Assembly (NCBI GenBank): GCA_900078405.1
Contig: FLTS01000001.1
Location: 496,001-560,000, forward strand
Length of the DNA stretch: 64,000 nucleotides
From: an uncultured Stenotrophomonas sp.
GTDB taxonomy: Bacteria; Pseudomonadota; Gammaproteobacteria; Xanthomonadales; Xanthomonadaceae
Direction of reading: 5' to 3'
The position numbers and the translations under genes are program-made. Positions 49,387 to 57,966 of the stretch are shown piece after piece. The first letter of the stretch is position 1; each line of letters opens with the position of its first letter. The notes under the pieces are model-generated. The model was given only the letters and a program-made list of their open reading frames with translations, searched no databases and had not been told where the DNA came from.

Positions 49387-50070
49387 GTGAGCAGTGCGCT
49401 GGACAGCTTCCTGGGCAAATGGCAGCAACGCTGGCCGGAGTGGGCGTTCGTGGAGCGCTTTGTCGCCGAGGCGGACCGGACCCGGGCGCTGGCGTGGTTC
49501 GCGCTGCTGCAGGAGTTCGACGACATGCTCAACATCAGCGGCGACCCGCTGCCGACCAACGCCAAGCTCGGCTGGTGGGGCGAGGAACTGCGCAGTTGGG
49601 CCGGGCAGCGCTCGCGGCATCCATTGGGACGGATGCTGGAGCCGGTGCGGGCACCGTGGATGCAACTGGCCGAGGCGCTGCCGGCATTGATCGAGGCGCG
49701 CGAGCCCGCAACCGGCCCGGCGCAGGCGCGGCATGTGTTGCAAGGCTTCGCCGAAGCAGTGGCTGCGGTGGAAGCGGTGCTGTTCGATGCCCCGTTGCAA
49801 TCGCATGCTGCGGGGGCGGTGTTGACGCAGGTGCTGGCGCAACGGGTGCAGGAACTCGGTGCCGCGGTGGTGCCGGCTGGCGTGGGCGGCGAGCGCGAAT
49901 GGCAGCAGGCATTGCTGGCGCAATGGCCTGCGCGCGTGGCTGGGCCGCGCCCGCGCCGGTTGCTGGCCGCATTGGCACGCGGCCGCCTGCAGGCCCGGTT
50001 GCGTGGTGGCGAATACCAGCCGGGCCCGGCCGGGCTGCTGTGGCGCGCATGGTGGGCCGCGCGCGGCTGA
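49387..50070 (+). CDS. Small squalene/phytoene-synthase-like protein of unknown function
   Basis: A 227-residue helical protein with faint similarity to the squalene/phytoene synthase fold (ALAWFALLQEFDDMLN, GWWGEELRSWAG). The two DxxxD magnesium sites of true synthases are missing or broken: only EFDDML remains in the first and none in the second. It is also about 50 residues short at the C terminus. It may be a pseudoenzyme like the mitochondrial assembly factor NDUFAF6. GTG 49387 follows GAGG closely. It lies 24 bases after gph, likely same transcript as ubiG, so a link to quinone or membrane biology is possible. Confidence 0.65.
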   Translation: MSSALDSFLGKWQQRWPEWAFVERFVAEADRTRALAWFALLQEFDDMLNISGDPLPTNAKLGWWGEELRSWAGQRSRHPLGRMLEPVRAPWMQLAEALPALIEAREPATGPAQARHVLQGFAEAVAAVEAVLFDAPLQSHAAGAVLTQVLAQRVQELGAAVVPAGVGGEREWQQALLAQWPARVAGPRPRRLLAALARGRLQARLRGGEYQPGPAGLLWRAWWAARG

Positions 50071-50165
50071 TCCGTGTATGTCACGGCTGTCGGGTGGGGG
50101 GCGACAGTTGATTGGACCAGCGCCTTCTGGCGTTGCGCGTCACCGGACCGATGGGCAGGTGCCCG

Positions 50166-50558
50166 TCACCCCTCGGAGCGGCTGATGCTATCGCGATCCC
50201 GTGGATAATGCCTGCCGAGCGGGAAAGGCGGCAGCCACGCTTCGCGCCGGATAGTCCACAGTTCGTAGGTCGGCCGCAATTGGTCAGGGTCATCCAGCGA
50301 CCCGAGGTTCACCTCGATTTCGTCCCCGCTGCAGCCGAACACCGACGAGCCGCAGCGTGGGCAGAAGTGGCGCCCGGCGTAATCGCGGGTTTCTCCCTGC
50401 ACCACCACCGCATCGCGCGGGAACACCGCCGAGGCATGGAACAATGCGCCGTGATGTTTGCGGCAGTCCATGCAGTGGCACAGGCCGACCCGGTAGGGGC
50501 GGCCGGAGGCCAGCAGCCGCACTTCGCCGCACAGGCAACCCCCGCTGAACCGTTCCAT
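50166..50558 (-). CDS. GFA-family (glutathione-dependent formaldehyde-activating-like) protein
   Basis: A 130-residue zinc protein with the GFA motifs: GGCLCGEVRL (CxCG), GLCHCMDCRKHHGALF (CHCxxCRK) and HFCPRCGSSVFG (CxxCG). The seven Cys bind two zinc ions in the Paracoccus Gfa fold. The family name comes from one formaldehyde-glutathione enzyme; most paralogues, including this one, have unknown substrates. It is convergent with the squalene-synthase-like gene, 95 bp away, and is not in an operon with formaldehyde genes. Confidence 0.88.
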   Translation of the reverse strand: MERFSGGCLCGEVRLLASGRPYRVGLCHCMDCRKHHGALFHASAVFPRDAVVVQGETRDYAGRHFCPRCGSSVFGCSGDEIEVNLGSLDDPDQLRPTYELWTIRREAWLPPFPLGRHYPRDRDSISRSEG

Positions 50559-50629
50559 TCATGTCTCCTTGGCGGGTGTGACCCACCGTGCGTTCCGGGA
50601 TCGATCTTTGTTGAATAGGTACAGCGGCT

Positions 50630-51475
50630 TTATCTGCCGCGCTCCAGCACCAGCAGCGGGTCGATCCGCACATCGAACCAGTTCATCCCCCAATGCAGGT
50701 GCGGCCCGGTCGCGCGCCCGGTGGCGCCGACCGTGGCGATCACCTGGCCTTGTTCGATGCGGTCGCCCACCTTCACGTCGATCCGCGACAGGTGCAGGAA
50801 GTTGGAGCTGATGCCGTAGCCGTGGTCGAGCACCACGGTGCCGCCGGTCAGGTACAGGTCCGGGTCGGAGAAGGTGACGACGCCGGCGGCCGGTGCCTTC
50901 ACCGGGGTGCCGGCGGGCACGGCGATGTCCATGCCGGAATGGCCGGCGCCGGGCTGGCCGTTGTAGGTGCGGGCATTGCCGAAGCGGCCGCTGATGCGGC
51001 CCTGCACCGGCCAGGCGAAGGTCTGGGTGAAATCGGTGCGGGCGTCGTCGCGCCTGCGCGCCTCGGTGACCCGCGCCTGTTCGCGGGCGATGCGCTCGGC
51101 GATCGCCGGCGGCGGGTTCACCGTTTTCGGCGGTACCCCGTTGACCCGCTCCAGCGGCCAGTCGCGGGCGGTGACGGCGATGGCCGTCGTTTCGCTGGAG
51201 CCATCCGGGCGCCGTACCTGTACCTGCAACGGGCCTTTCTCGTCGCGGCCGATACCGAACACCACGCTGCCGTAGCCGCTCACCCGCAGGTCGCGGCCGG
51301 CGTAATGCACCGTGCTGCCGGCGGGTACCTTGCCGATCACCATCGCCCCCTGCGAGGCACTGGCCGGGAACACGATGCGGTTGTCGATCAACTCGCCGAT
51401 GCCGTCCTGGGCATGGCCGGGCAGGGTGGGGAGCAGGGGCGCCAGCAGCACCCCGGCCAGCAACGCGCGGCGCAT
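50630..51475 (-). CDS. Secreted M23-family (LytM-type) peptidoglycan endopeptidase
   Basis: A 281-residue periplasmic protein. MRRALLAGVLLAPLLPTLPGHA is a signal peptide. An N-terminal beta-rich region (about 25-130) is followed by a long helix rich in Arg/Glu (AERIAREQARVTEARRR) and the M23 domain. The zinc motif HSGMDIAVPAGTPVKAPAAG carries the His and Asp ligands, and GPHLHWG carries the HxH, so it is probably an active endopeptidase and not a NlpD/EnvC-type degenerate activator. The ATG overlaps the pyrC stop in TGATG, coupling it to a pyrimidine gene. Confidence 0.92.
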   Translation of the reverse strand: MRRALLAGVLLAPLLPTLPGHAQDGIGELIDNRIVFPASASQGAMVIGKVPAGSTVHYAGRDLRVSGYGSVVFGIGRDEKGPLQVQVRRPDGSSETTAIAVTARDWPLERVNGVPPKTVNPPPAIAERIAREQARVTEARRRDDARTDFTQTFAWPVQGRISGRFGNARTYNGQPGAGHSGMDIAVPAGTPVKAPAAGVVTFSDPDLYLTGGTVVLDHGYGISSNFLHLSRIDVKVGDRIEQGQVIATVGATGRATGPHLHWGMNWFDVRIDPLLVLERGR

Positions 51476-52821
51476 CAGCGGTCGAAGGTCAGGCGCCGGC
51501 CGGCCGGCTGGCCGACCAGTTCGCGGCCATTCCATACCTGCTGGCCGTTGACCCAGGTGGAGGCGATGCGCGAGCGGAAGCTCATGCCCTCGAACGGCGA
51601 CCACGCGCACTTGGACAGGATGTCCTCGCGCTTGACCGTGAACGGGATGTCTTCCACCAGCACCAGGTCGGCGAAATAGCCTTCGCGCAGGAAACCGCGC
51701 TGCTCCACGTCGAACAGCTGCGCCGGGGCATGGGCGAACTTCTGCACCACCTGCTCGATGCGCAGCTTGCCTTCGTGCACCAGCTCCAGCGCGGCGACCA
51801 GCGCATACTGCACCAGCGGCAGGCCCGAGGGCGCCTGCGGGTAGGGCTTCTGCTTCTCTTCCCAGGTGTGCGGGGCATGGTCGGTGGCCAGCACGTCGAT
51901 TACGTCTTCGACCAGCGCGGCGGTCAGTGCCTGGCGGTCGCTGGCGTCCTTGATCGCCGGATTGCACTTGATCAGGTTGCCCAGCCGCGCGTAATCGCCG
52001 CGGTCGAAGCGCAGGAAGTGGATGCAGGTTTCGGCGGTGATCTGCTTGCGGCTGCCGTCGGCGCGGATCAACGGGCCCTTCTCGAACAGCGCCAGTTCGT
52101 CGGCGGTGGAAATGTGCAGCACGTGCAGGCGGGTGCCGTGCTTCTTCGCCAGCGACACCGCCAATTGCGAGGACTTCAGGCAGGCCTCGCGCGAGCGGAT
52201 GTCCGGGTGCTGCTCGGCGCTCAAGGCATCACCGTATTTCTCGGCGAATGCCTTGGCGTTGGCGTCGATCATCGGCGTGTCTTCGCAATGGGTGATGATC
52301 GGCGTGGGGCAGTCGCGGAAGATCGCATCCAGCGTTTCCGGGTTGTCCACCAGCATGTTGCCGGTGGAGGCGCCCATGAATACTTTCACGCCCGGCGCGG
52401 TCTTCGGGTCCAGCGTCTGGATGTGCTCCAGATTGTCGTTGCTGGCTCCGTGGTAGAAGCCGTAATTGCCCCACGCGCGGCCGGCAGCGGCATCGTACTT
52501 GGCCTGCAGCGCCTGCGCGTTCAACGTGGGCGGGTTGGTGTTGGGCATGTCCATGAAGCTGGTCAGGCCGCCGGCCACGGCCGCGGCCGACTCGGTGGCC
52601 ACGTCGCCCTTGTGGGTCAGGCCCGGTTCGCGGAAATGCACCTGGTCGTCGATCATCCCCGGCAGCAGCCAGCGCCCGGCCGCGTCCACCACTTCCTCGC
52701 CGGCGCGCGTGGCCAGCCCGTCACCGATCTGCGCGATGCGGCCGTTCTCGATGCGCAGGTCGCCGTCGAAGGTGCGGCCTTCGTTGACCATGCGGGCATT
52801 GGTGATGAGCGTGGAGGACAT
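51475..52821 (-). CDS. pyrC: Dihydroorotase
   Basis: Closes carbamoyl-aspartate to dihydroorotate in pyrimidine synthesis. The 448-residue protein belongs to the longer class I type, not the short E. coli PyrC (348). Metal ligands appear in DDQVHFREPGLTHKGD (HxR), FMGASTGN, ITHCEDTPM, LHVLHIST and the active-site Asp in LATDHAPHTWEEK. The ATG 52821 follows the yidD stop by one base, and its stop overlaps the M23 gene start in TGATG, so three genes are tightly packed. Confidence 0.95.
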   Translation of the reverse strand: MSSTLITNARMVNEGRTFDGDLRIENGRIAQIGDGLATRAGEEVVDAAGRWLLPGMIDDQVHFREPGLTHKGDVATESAAAVAGGLTSFMDMPNTNPPTLNAQALQAKYDAAAGRAWGNYGFYHGASNDNLEHIQTLDPKTAPGVKVFMGASTGNMLVDNPETLDAIFRDCPTPIITHCEDTPMIDANAKAFAEKYGDALSAEQHPDIRSREACLKSSQLAVSLAKKHGTRLHVLHISTADELALFEKGPLIRADGSRKQITAETCIHFLRFDRGDYARLGNLIKCNPAIKDASDRQALTAALVEDVIDVLATDHAPHTWEEKQKPYPQAPSGLPLVQYALVAALELVHEGKLRIEQVVQKFAHAPAQLFDVEQRGFLREGYFADLVLVEDIPFTVKREDILSKCAWSPFEGMSFRSRIASTWVNGQQVWNGRELVGQPAGRRLTFDR

Positions 52822-52822
52822 G

Positions 52823-53077
52823 TCAGTGTTTTCCTGTGCAGCGGCAAGAGGGGGAGTCGGCCTTGCCGGGAACCGGATCGAAGCCGCCGGGATGGAGCGG
52901 GTGGCAGCGCCCCAGCCGGCGCAGCGTGAGCCAGCAGCCGCGCAGCGGACCGTGCACGGCGATGGCGTCCATCGAATATTCGGAACAGCTGGGGACAAAG
53001 CGGCAGCGCTGCCCGAGCAGGGGGCTGATGAAGCGCTTGTAGAAGCGCAGCAGGGCGATGAGGAGGCGGCCAATCAC
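52823..53077 (-). CDS. yidD: Membrane protein insertion efficiency factor YidD
   Basis: An 84-residue amphipathic membrane-associated protein aiding YidC/Sec insertion. The family signature is clear: [20 protein letters not shown], then [10 protein letters not shown] and [11 protein letters not shown] 53077 gives the standard N terminus beginning just before [12 protein letters not shown]; the ATG at 53122 would add 15 residues of non-family sequence. yidD normally lies between rnpA and yidC next to the replication origin. Here it precedes pyrC with a one-base gap, a less common location. Confidence 0.93.
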   Translation of the reverse strand: MIGRLLIALLRFYKRFISPLLGQRCRFVPSCSEYSMDAIAVHGPLRGCWLTLRRLGRCHPLHPGGFDPVPGKADSPSCRCTGKH

Positions 53078-53283
53078 CCACGCATCATATGCCAGCTGGC
53101 ATTGCCCAAGGATTTGTCGCACGATGCCGTGCAGGCTGGAGGGCGCGCATCGTGCTTTCCACCGCCTGGCGGGCGTGCTGGCTGCGCCCGCTCACGTTCC
53201 GAGCTGCGCGAAACGGTCCGGTGGCGTCAGAGGGTCGTTTCGGCGTGGATCGGGCATCCGTCAACGTCGGGGCGGCCGCGCGG

Positions 53284-53312
53284 TTGCCGCTGCTGGCCGG
53301 GTAGGCTATAAA
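53284..53312 (+). promoter_or_regulatory. Promoter of the DksA-tail gene
   Basis: TTGCCG (53284-53289), a 17-base spacer and TATAAA (53307-53312), followed by a start codon at 53356. Good sigma-70 spacing. The 278-bp gap from yidD holds no other recognised feature. Confidence 0.6.
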
Positions 53313-53355
53313 AGCCCGCTTTCCCGGGCCCCGGGGGAACAAGGAAGAGCGTTTC

Positions 53356-54456
53356 GTGGCTGCTAAAAAACCTGCAAAAAAGGCCGTCAAGGTCGCCAAG
53401 AAAACCGCCAAGCCTGCCGTGAAGAAGGCGGCACCCAAGCCGGTGGCAAAGAAACCGGTTGCCAAGGCGGCCAAGCCCGCGGCGAAGAAGGCGCCCGCCA
53501 AGAAGGCGGTGGCCGTCAAGTCGCCCGCAAAAAAGGCCGCGCCCGTGAAGAAGGCCGTGGCCAAGAAGGTGGCTGCCGCCAAGGCACCGGTGAAGAAGGT
53601 GGCCAAGGCCGCCGCCAAGCCGGCCAAGGCGGTGACCAAGGCCGCCAAGCCTGCCGCCAACAAGCCCGCAGCCAGGAAGGCCGCGGAGAAGGCGCCCGCC
53701 CGCAAGGTCGCCGCTCCCGCCAGCAAGCCCGTTACCAAGTCCGTACCGAAACCGGCCCCCAAGCCGGTGTCGGCCAAGCCTGTCCCGGCCCCCGCCGCCA
53801 AGAAGGCCCCTGCTCCGGCTCCCGCGCCGGCAGTGGTGAAGCCGGCGGCCAAGGCCCCGCAATCCAAGAATCCCGTGCCTGTTTCGAAATCCCCCGCAAA
53901 AACCGCCGTCAAATCCAAACCCGCTGCACCCGTCGCCGTCCGCCCGGTCGGCAAGGTTGCCGTTGCCGTCACCGCACGCTCGGCCGCCCCGGCGCCGCGC
54001 AGCAAGCACAAGGTGGTGGAGTACAAGACCGACGAAGCCACCGGTCGCCCGATCCTGCCGTCCGGCTACAAGCCCTCGGCGGACGAGGAGTACATGAGCC
54101 CGCTGCAGCAGGAGTATTTCCGCCAGCGCCTGCAGGGATGGCGTGCCGATCTGGTCGAGGAATCCAAGCAGACCATCGAGAACCTGCGTGAGGAAGTGCG
54201 CGACATCGGCGACGAGGCCGAGCGCGCCACCCGCGAGACCGAGAACTCGCTGGAACTGCGCACCCGCGACCGCTACCGCAAGCTGATCGGCAAGATCGAC
54301 AGCACGCTCAAGCGCCTGGAAGCCGGCGACTACGGCTATTGCGTGGACACCGGCGAGGAAATCGGCCTGGACCGCCTGGAAGCCCGCCTCACCGCCGAGC
54401 GCACCATCGATGCGCAGGAGCGCTGGGAGCACATGCAGAAGCAGCAGGGCGACTGA
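53356..54456 (+). CDS. DksA/TraR-family RNA polymerase-binding protein with a long histone-H1-like N-terminal tail
   Basis: A 366-residue protein. The first 210 residues are almost only Lys, Ala, Pro and Val in repeats such as AKKPAKKAVKVAKKTAK, like the tails of histone H1 or Pseudomonas AlgP. The C-terminal 140 residues are a DksA coiled coil (EYMSPLQQEYFRQRLQGWRADL; RATRETENSLELRTRDRYRK) and globular domain. Only one of the four zinc Cys is kept (YGYCVDTGEEIG), so the domain should be zinc-independent. It probably binds polymerase and the nucleoid. GTG 53356 has AAGGAAGAG upstream. Confidence 0.88.
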   Translation: MAAKKPAKKAVKVAKKTAKPAVKKAAPKPVAKKPVAKAAKPAAKKAPAKKAVAVKSPAKKAAPVKKAVAKKVAAAKAPVKKVAKAAAKPAKAVTKAAKPAANKPAARKAAEKAPARKVAAPASKPVTKSVPKPAPKPVSAKPVPAPAAKKAPAPAPAPAVVKPAAKAPQSKNPVPVSKSPAKTAVKSKPAAPVAVRPVGKVAVAVTARSAAPAPRSKHKVVEYKTDEATGRPILPSGYKPSADEEYMSPLQQEYFRQRLQGWRADLVEESKQTIENLREEVRDIGDEAERATRETENSLELRTRDRYRKLIGKIDSTLKRLEAGDYGYCVDTGEEIGLDRLEARLTAERTIDAQERWEHMQKQQGD

Positions 54457-54481
54457 GTCGCCACTGCCTTCTCCCGCACCG

Positions 54482-54508
54482 GCCCCGCGCTTTGCGCGGG
54501 GCTTTTTT
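54482..54508 (+). terminator. Intrinsic terminator after the DksA-tail gene
   Basis: Stem GCCCCGCGC / GCGCGGGGC with a TTT loop, followed by TTTTTTG, 25 bases after the stop. Confidence 0.93.
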
Positions 54509-54526
54509 GTCGGCGCGTGCCGCGCA

Positions 54527-54548
54527 GGTCGGGGCCACGTCCCCGACC
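54527..54548. repeat. GGTCGGG/CCCCGACC palindrome
   Basis: GGTCGGGGCCACGTCCCCGACC, then GCTTCATGC and GTGGAGCGTCGG, the same order as the copy at 44635. The surrounding 54509-54716 contains no gene. Confidence 0.65.
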
Positions 54549-54716
54549 GCTTCATGCGTGGAGCGTCGGAGCATGGCCGGATCTTCGTCCTTCCGTTGCA
54601 AGCCGGGGCCGAGACTTCGAGGAAGACCGGGTGCATGCCTCGCTTCCCGGCTCCCGCCGGGCCTCCCATGAATGCGGGGCCGGCCGAAGGCTGTGCAACC
54701 GGACTTGTGCGAAGGG

Positions 54717-55958
54717 TTATTGCAGGTCGCGCAGGTTCAGGCGGCGCAGCTGCGGCGCCTTCCATGCGGTGACGCCGGCCACGCCCAGCACCGCGCAGCC
54801 GCCGACCACCACCGCCGGCACCAGCCCCAGCAGCCGCGCCATGCTGCCGGCGTAGAACGCGCCCAGCTCGTTGGACGAGCTGATGAAGATGCCGTTGATC
54901 GACGACACCCGCCCGCGCATTTCATCCGGTGTCGCCAGTTGCAGGATGGTCGAGCGCACCACCACCGACACACCGTCGCAGGCGCCGTAGAACAGCAGCA
55001 CCGCTGCCGACAGCCAGAAGTGCTGCGACAGGCCGAAGCCGATCACGCACAGGCCGAAGCCGGCCACCGCGAACAGCAGCGTGCGCCCGGCATTGCGGTG
55101 CAACGGGTGCCGCGCCAGCCACAGGCCGACACAGACCGAGCCCAGCGCCGGCGCCGCGCGCAGGATGCCCAGCCCTTCCGGGCCGTAGTGCAGGATTTCG
55201 CGGATGAAGGCCGGCAGCATCGCCACCACGCCGCCGAGCAGCACCGAAAACATGTCCAGCGCCATCGCCCCGAGCATGATCTGGTTGCCCAGCACGAAAC
55301 GTGCACCTTCGGCGATGCTGGCGAAGATCGGCGCGCGGGTTGGCGGCGGTGGTGGTTCATCGACCTTCAACAGGGCCAACGCAACCATCGCCAGCATCGC
55401 CATGCCCGTGGCCACGCCGTAGGCCAGGCCCTTGCCGCCCCAGCCGACCAGCGCGCCGCCCAGCGCCGGGCCGATCACCATGCCGGCCTGGAACACCACG
55501 CTGCCGAAACCAGCACCGTTGGCGAACTGTTCGCGCGCCAATACCCGCGCGAACAACGCGTTGTAGATGGGCGAGAGGAAGGCGCGGACCATGCCGGTCA
55601 GGGCGATGGCCAGGTAGATCGGCCACACGCCCTCGAACGGCAGGCCGCCCGTCGCCACGGCCACCAGCACGGCGGCGGTGGCGACCAGACCGAGGCAGGC
55701 GACCATGCCCAGCCTGCGCCGTGGCAGGTGGTCGACCAGGTAGCCGGCGAACGGCGCCACGCAGAAGTAGGGCAGCACCTCGGCCAGGCCGATCAGGCCC
55801 AGCGAGAACGGATTGCGGGTGATCCCGTAGATGTGCCAGCCCACCGTGACCGCGACGATCTGGTAGGACAGCATCGCGGTGATGCGGTAGGTGAGCAGCG
55901 CGGTGAAGCCCGGCTGGCGCAGCAGTGCGCCGATGCCGTGCCGGGCGGCGGCGTTCAC
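54717..55958 (-). CDS. MFS transporter (EntS/Bcr-like)
   Basis: A 413-residue inner-membrane protein with 12 hydrophobic helices. It resembles the EntS/MFS_3 group of exporters: the first helix pair GFTALLTYRITAMLSYQIVAV is followed by VGWHIYGITRNPFSLGLIGL, and the loop DHLPRRRLGM resembles the MFS motif between helices 2 and 3. The GTG start at 55958 overlaps the sufE stop in GTGA. Longer upstream starts would run back through sufE and are rejected. A substrate, perhaps a small secreted molecule or drug, cannot be assigned. Confidence 0.88.
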   Translation of the reverse strand: MNAAARHGIGALLRQPGFTALLTYRITAMLSYQIVAVTVGWHIYGITRNPFSLGLIGLAEVLPYFCVAPFAGYLVDHLPRRRLGMVACLGLVATAAVLVAVATGGLPFEGVWPIYLAIALTGMVRAFLSPIYNALFARVLAREQFANGAGFGSVVFQAGMVIGPALGGALVGWGGKGLAYGVATGMAMLAMVALALLKVDEPPPPPTRAPIFASIAEGARFVLGNQIMLGAMALDMFSVLLGGVVAMLPAFIREILHYGPEGLGILRAAPALGSVCVGLWLARHPLHRNAGRTLLFAVAGFGLCVIGFGLSQHFWLSAAVLLFYGACDGVSVVVRSTILQLATPDEMRGRVSSINGIFISSSNELGAFYAGSMARLLGLVPAVVVGGCAVLGVAGVTAWKAPQLRRLNLRDLQ

Positions 55959-56395
55959 GCCTGCTGCGACCGCGCGGTGTCGCGGATGAAGGCCAGCATC
56001 GAGGCCAGTCCGTTGCTGCGGGTGGGCGAGAGGTGCTTGGCCAGGCCAATGGAGGCCACGTAGTCCGGTTCGGTGGCGAGGATCTCGGCAGCCGGGCGGC
56101 CGGAGTAGACGCGCAGAGCCAGATAGATCAGCCCGGAGACGATGGCCGAGTCGCTGATGGCATGGAACGCCAGCCGGTCGGCGTTGCCTTCCGGCACGAT
56201 CCACACCAGCGACTGGCAGCCGTGCAGGCGATGTTCCTCGACCTTCCATTCATCGGGAAACGCCGGCAGCTTGCGGCCGAGGTCGATCAGGTACTGGTAG
56301 CGCTCGGACCAGTCGCCGAAGAAGGAAAACTCCTCGGCGATGGCGGCCTGGGCTTCGGCGGCGGTGGGTTCGAGCGGGAAGGGGGTGTCGGTCAT
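55955..56395 (-). CDS. sufE: SufE-type cysteine desulfuration protein
   Basis: Accepts persulfide sulfur from a SufS/CsdA desulfurase for Fe-S cluster assembly. The 146-residue protein carries the reactive Cys60 in HGCQSLVW, at the expected place, and the family N-terminal FSFFGDWSERYQYLIDLG. It is not in a suf operon here but between cysS and an MFS gene. The stop overlaps the MFS start in GTGA. A short hairpin separates it from cysS. Confidence 0.95.
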   Translation of the reverse strand: MTDTPFPLEPTAAEAQAAIAEEFSFFGDWSERYQYLIDLGRKLPAFPDEWKVEEHRLHGCQSLVWIVPEGNADRLAFHAISDSAIVSGLIYLALRVYSGRPAAEILATEPDYVASIGLAKHLSPTRSNGLASMLAFIRDTARSQQA

Positions 56396-56420
56396 TTCGG
56401 GTTCTTGTGTCGTTGCTGTG

Positions 56421-56444
56421 AGCCTTTCTCCCGGAGGGAGAAGG
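56421..56444. terminator. Hairpin between cysS and sufE
   Basis: CCTTTCTCCC and GGGAGAAGG pair around GGA; the sequence resembles an end arm of the structured dispersed elements (26239-26430). It lies just beyond the cysS stop and may reduce readthrough into sufE. Confidence 0.5.
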
Positions 56445-56450
56445 TGGGCA

Positions 56451-57818
56451 TCAGCCGCGCTTCCAGCGCACGCCCTGCGGGGTGTCTTCCAGCACGATGT
56501 TCTCGGCGGCCAGCTGGTCGCGGATGGCATCGGCGCGGGCGAAGTCGCGGGCCTGCTTGGCGGCGATGCGCTCGTCGATCAACGCCTGGATGCGCGCGTC
56601 GTCGCCAATGTCGGTGCCACGCCCGAACCACGCCGCCGGCGCCTGTTGCAACAGGCCCAGCGCGAGGCCGGCGCCGAGCAGTTCGGCTTTCAGCCGTGCC
56701 TTGTCATCCGCACCTTCGGCCTTGCGCGCGTCGCCGGCAATGCGCGCAAGCTCGGCCAGTGCCAGTGGCGTGTTGAGGTCGTCGTCCAGTGCGGCTTCCA
56801 CCGCCGCCGGGATCAGCGGCGCGGCCTCGACGCTGGCAAGGTCGCGCAGGGTGCCGTACAACCGGTCCAGCGTGCGCACGCTCTGCTCGATCAGCGCGAC
56901 GGACCAGTCCAGCGGCTGTCGGTAGTGGGCCGACAGCAGCGCGTAACGCAGTGCCTCGGGCGGGTGCTTGCGCACCAGGTCGTGCACGCGCTCGATGTTG
57001 CCGACCGACTTGCTCATCTTGGCGCCGCCGAAGTTGAGCATGCCGTTGTGCAGCCAGAAGCGGGCGAAGGTGCGGCCGCCGTGGGCGCACTCGCTCTGCG
57101 CGATCTCGTTTTCGTGGTGCGGGAACTGCAGGTCCACGCCGCCGGCATGGATGTCGATGGTGTCGCCCAGATGCGCGGCGGCCATTGCCGAGCACTCGAT
57201 GTGCCAGCCGGGACGGCCGCGGCCCCACGGCGACGCCCAGCCGGGCAGGTCGTCGCTGGAGGGCTTCCACAGCACGAAGTCGCCGGCGTCGCGCTTGTAC
57301 GGGGCCACCTCGACGCGGGCGCCGGCCAGCATTTCCTCGGGGTCGCGACGGGAGAGCTTGCCGTAGCCGTCGAAGCTGGACACCGCGAACAGCACGTGGC
57401 CCTGCGCGGCATAGGCATGGCCTGCGGTGATCAGCCCTTCGATCATGGCGATGATCTGCGGGATGTGCGCGGTGGCTTCCGGTTCGATGTCCGGCGGGGC
57501 CACGCCCAGCGCGGCCATGTCTTGCCGGTAGGCGGCGGCGAAGCGGTCGGTGATGGTCGAGATCGGCACGCCCTGTTCGCGCGCGGCGGCGTTGATCTTG
57601 TCGTCCACGTCGGTGATGTTGCGGGCGTAGCGCAGTGCGCCGTGGCGGCGCCGCAGCAGGTCGGCCAGCACCCCGAACACCACCGGGCCGCGGGCATTGC
57701 CGATGTGCACGTAATTGTAGACGGTGGGGCCGCAGACGTACATGGTCGGGGCGGCCGGGTCCAGCGGGACGAACGGCTCAAGCCGCCGCGTCAGGGTGTT
57801 GTACAGATGCAGGGACAT
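56451..57818 (-). CDS. cysS: Cysteinyl-tRNA synthetase
   Basis: Charges tRNA-Cys. The 455-residue class I enzyme (E. coli 461) has the catalytic signature HIGNARGPV (HIGH-like), zinc Cys in [10 protein letters not shown] and further Cys/His in HIECSAMA and [10 protein letters not shown], the KMSKS loop, and the anticodon-binding C terminus ending VRWKRG. ATG 57818 starts the conserved [12 protein letters not shown]. It begins the cysS-sufE-MFS minus-strand run and is divergent from the hypothetical gene at 57967. Confidence 0.98.
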   Translation of the reverse strand: MSLHLYNTLTRRLEPFVPLDPAAPTMYVCGPTVYNYVHIGNARGPVVFGVLADLLRRRHGALRYARNITDVDDKINAAAREQGVPISTITDRFAAAYRQDMAALGVAPPDIEPEATAHIPQIIAMIEGLITAGHAYAAQGHVLFAVSSFDGYGKLSRRDPEEMLAGARVEVAPYKRDAGDFVLWKPSSDDLPGWASPWGRGRPGWHIECSAMAAAHLGDTIDIHAGGVDLQFPHHENEIAQSECAHGGRTFARFWLHNGMLNFGGAKMSKSVGNIERVHDLVRKHPPEALRYALLSAHYRQPLDWSVALIEQSVRTLDRLYGTLRDLASVEAAPLIPAAVEAALDDDLNTPLALAELARIAGDARKAEGADDKARLKAELLGAGLALGLLQQAPAAWFGRGTDIGDDARIQALIDERIAAKQARDFARADAIRDQLAAENIVLEDTPQGVRWKRG

Positions 57819-57966
57819 GGGGTTCCGGGGGAGGAGCGAGCCCGCCGATTCTAGCGGCCCGGGCCCGGCCGGGCACGCCCGGGCTGGGCAATGGCGTCGC
57901 GGATGGGTAATGTTCAGCCCCTCACGGACGGGGCTGCCTACACTATGCCGAGTCTGTCCGTTGCCC

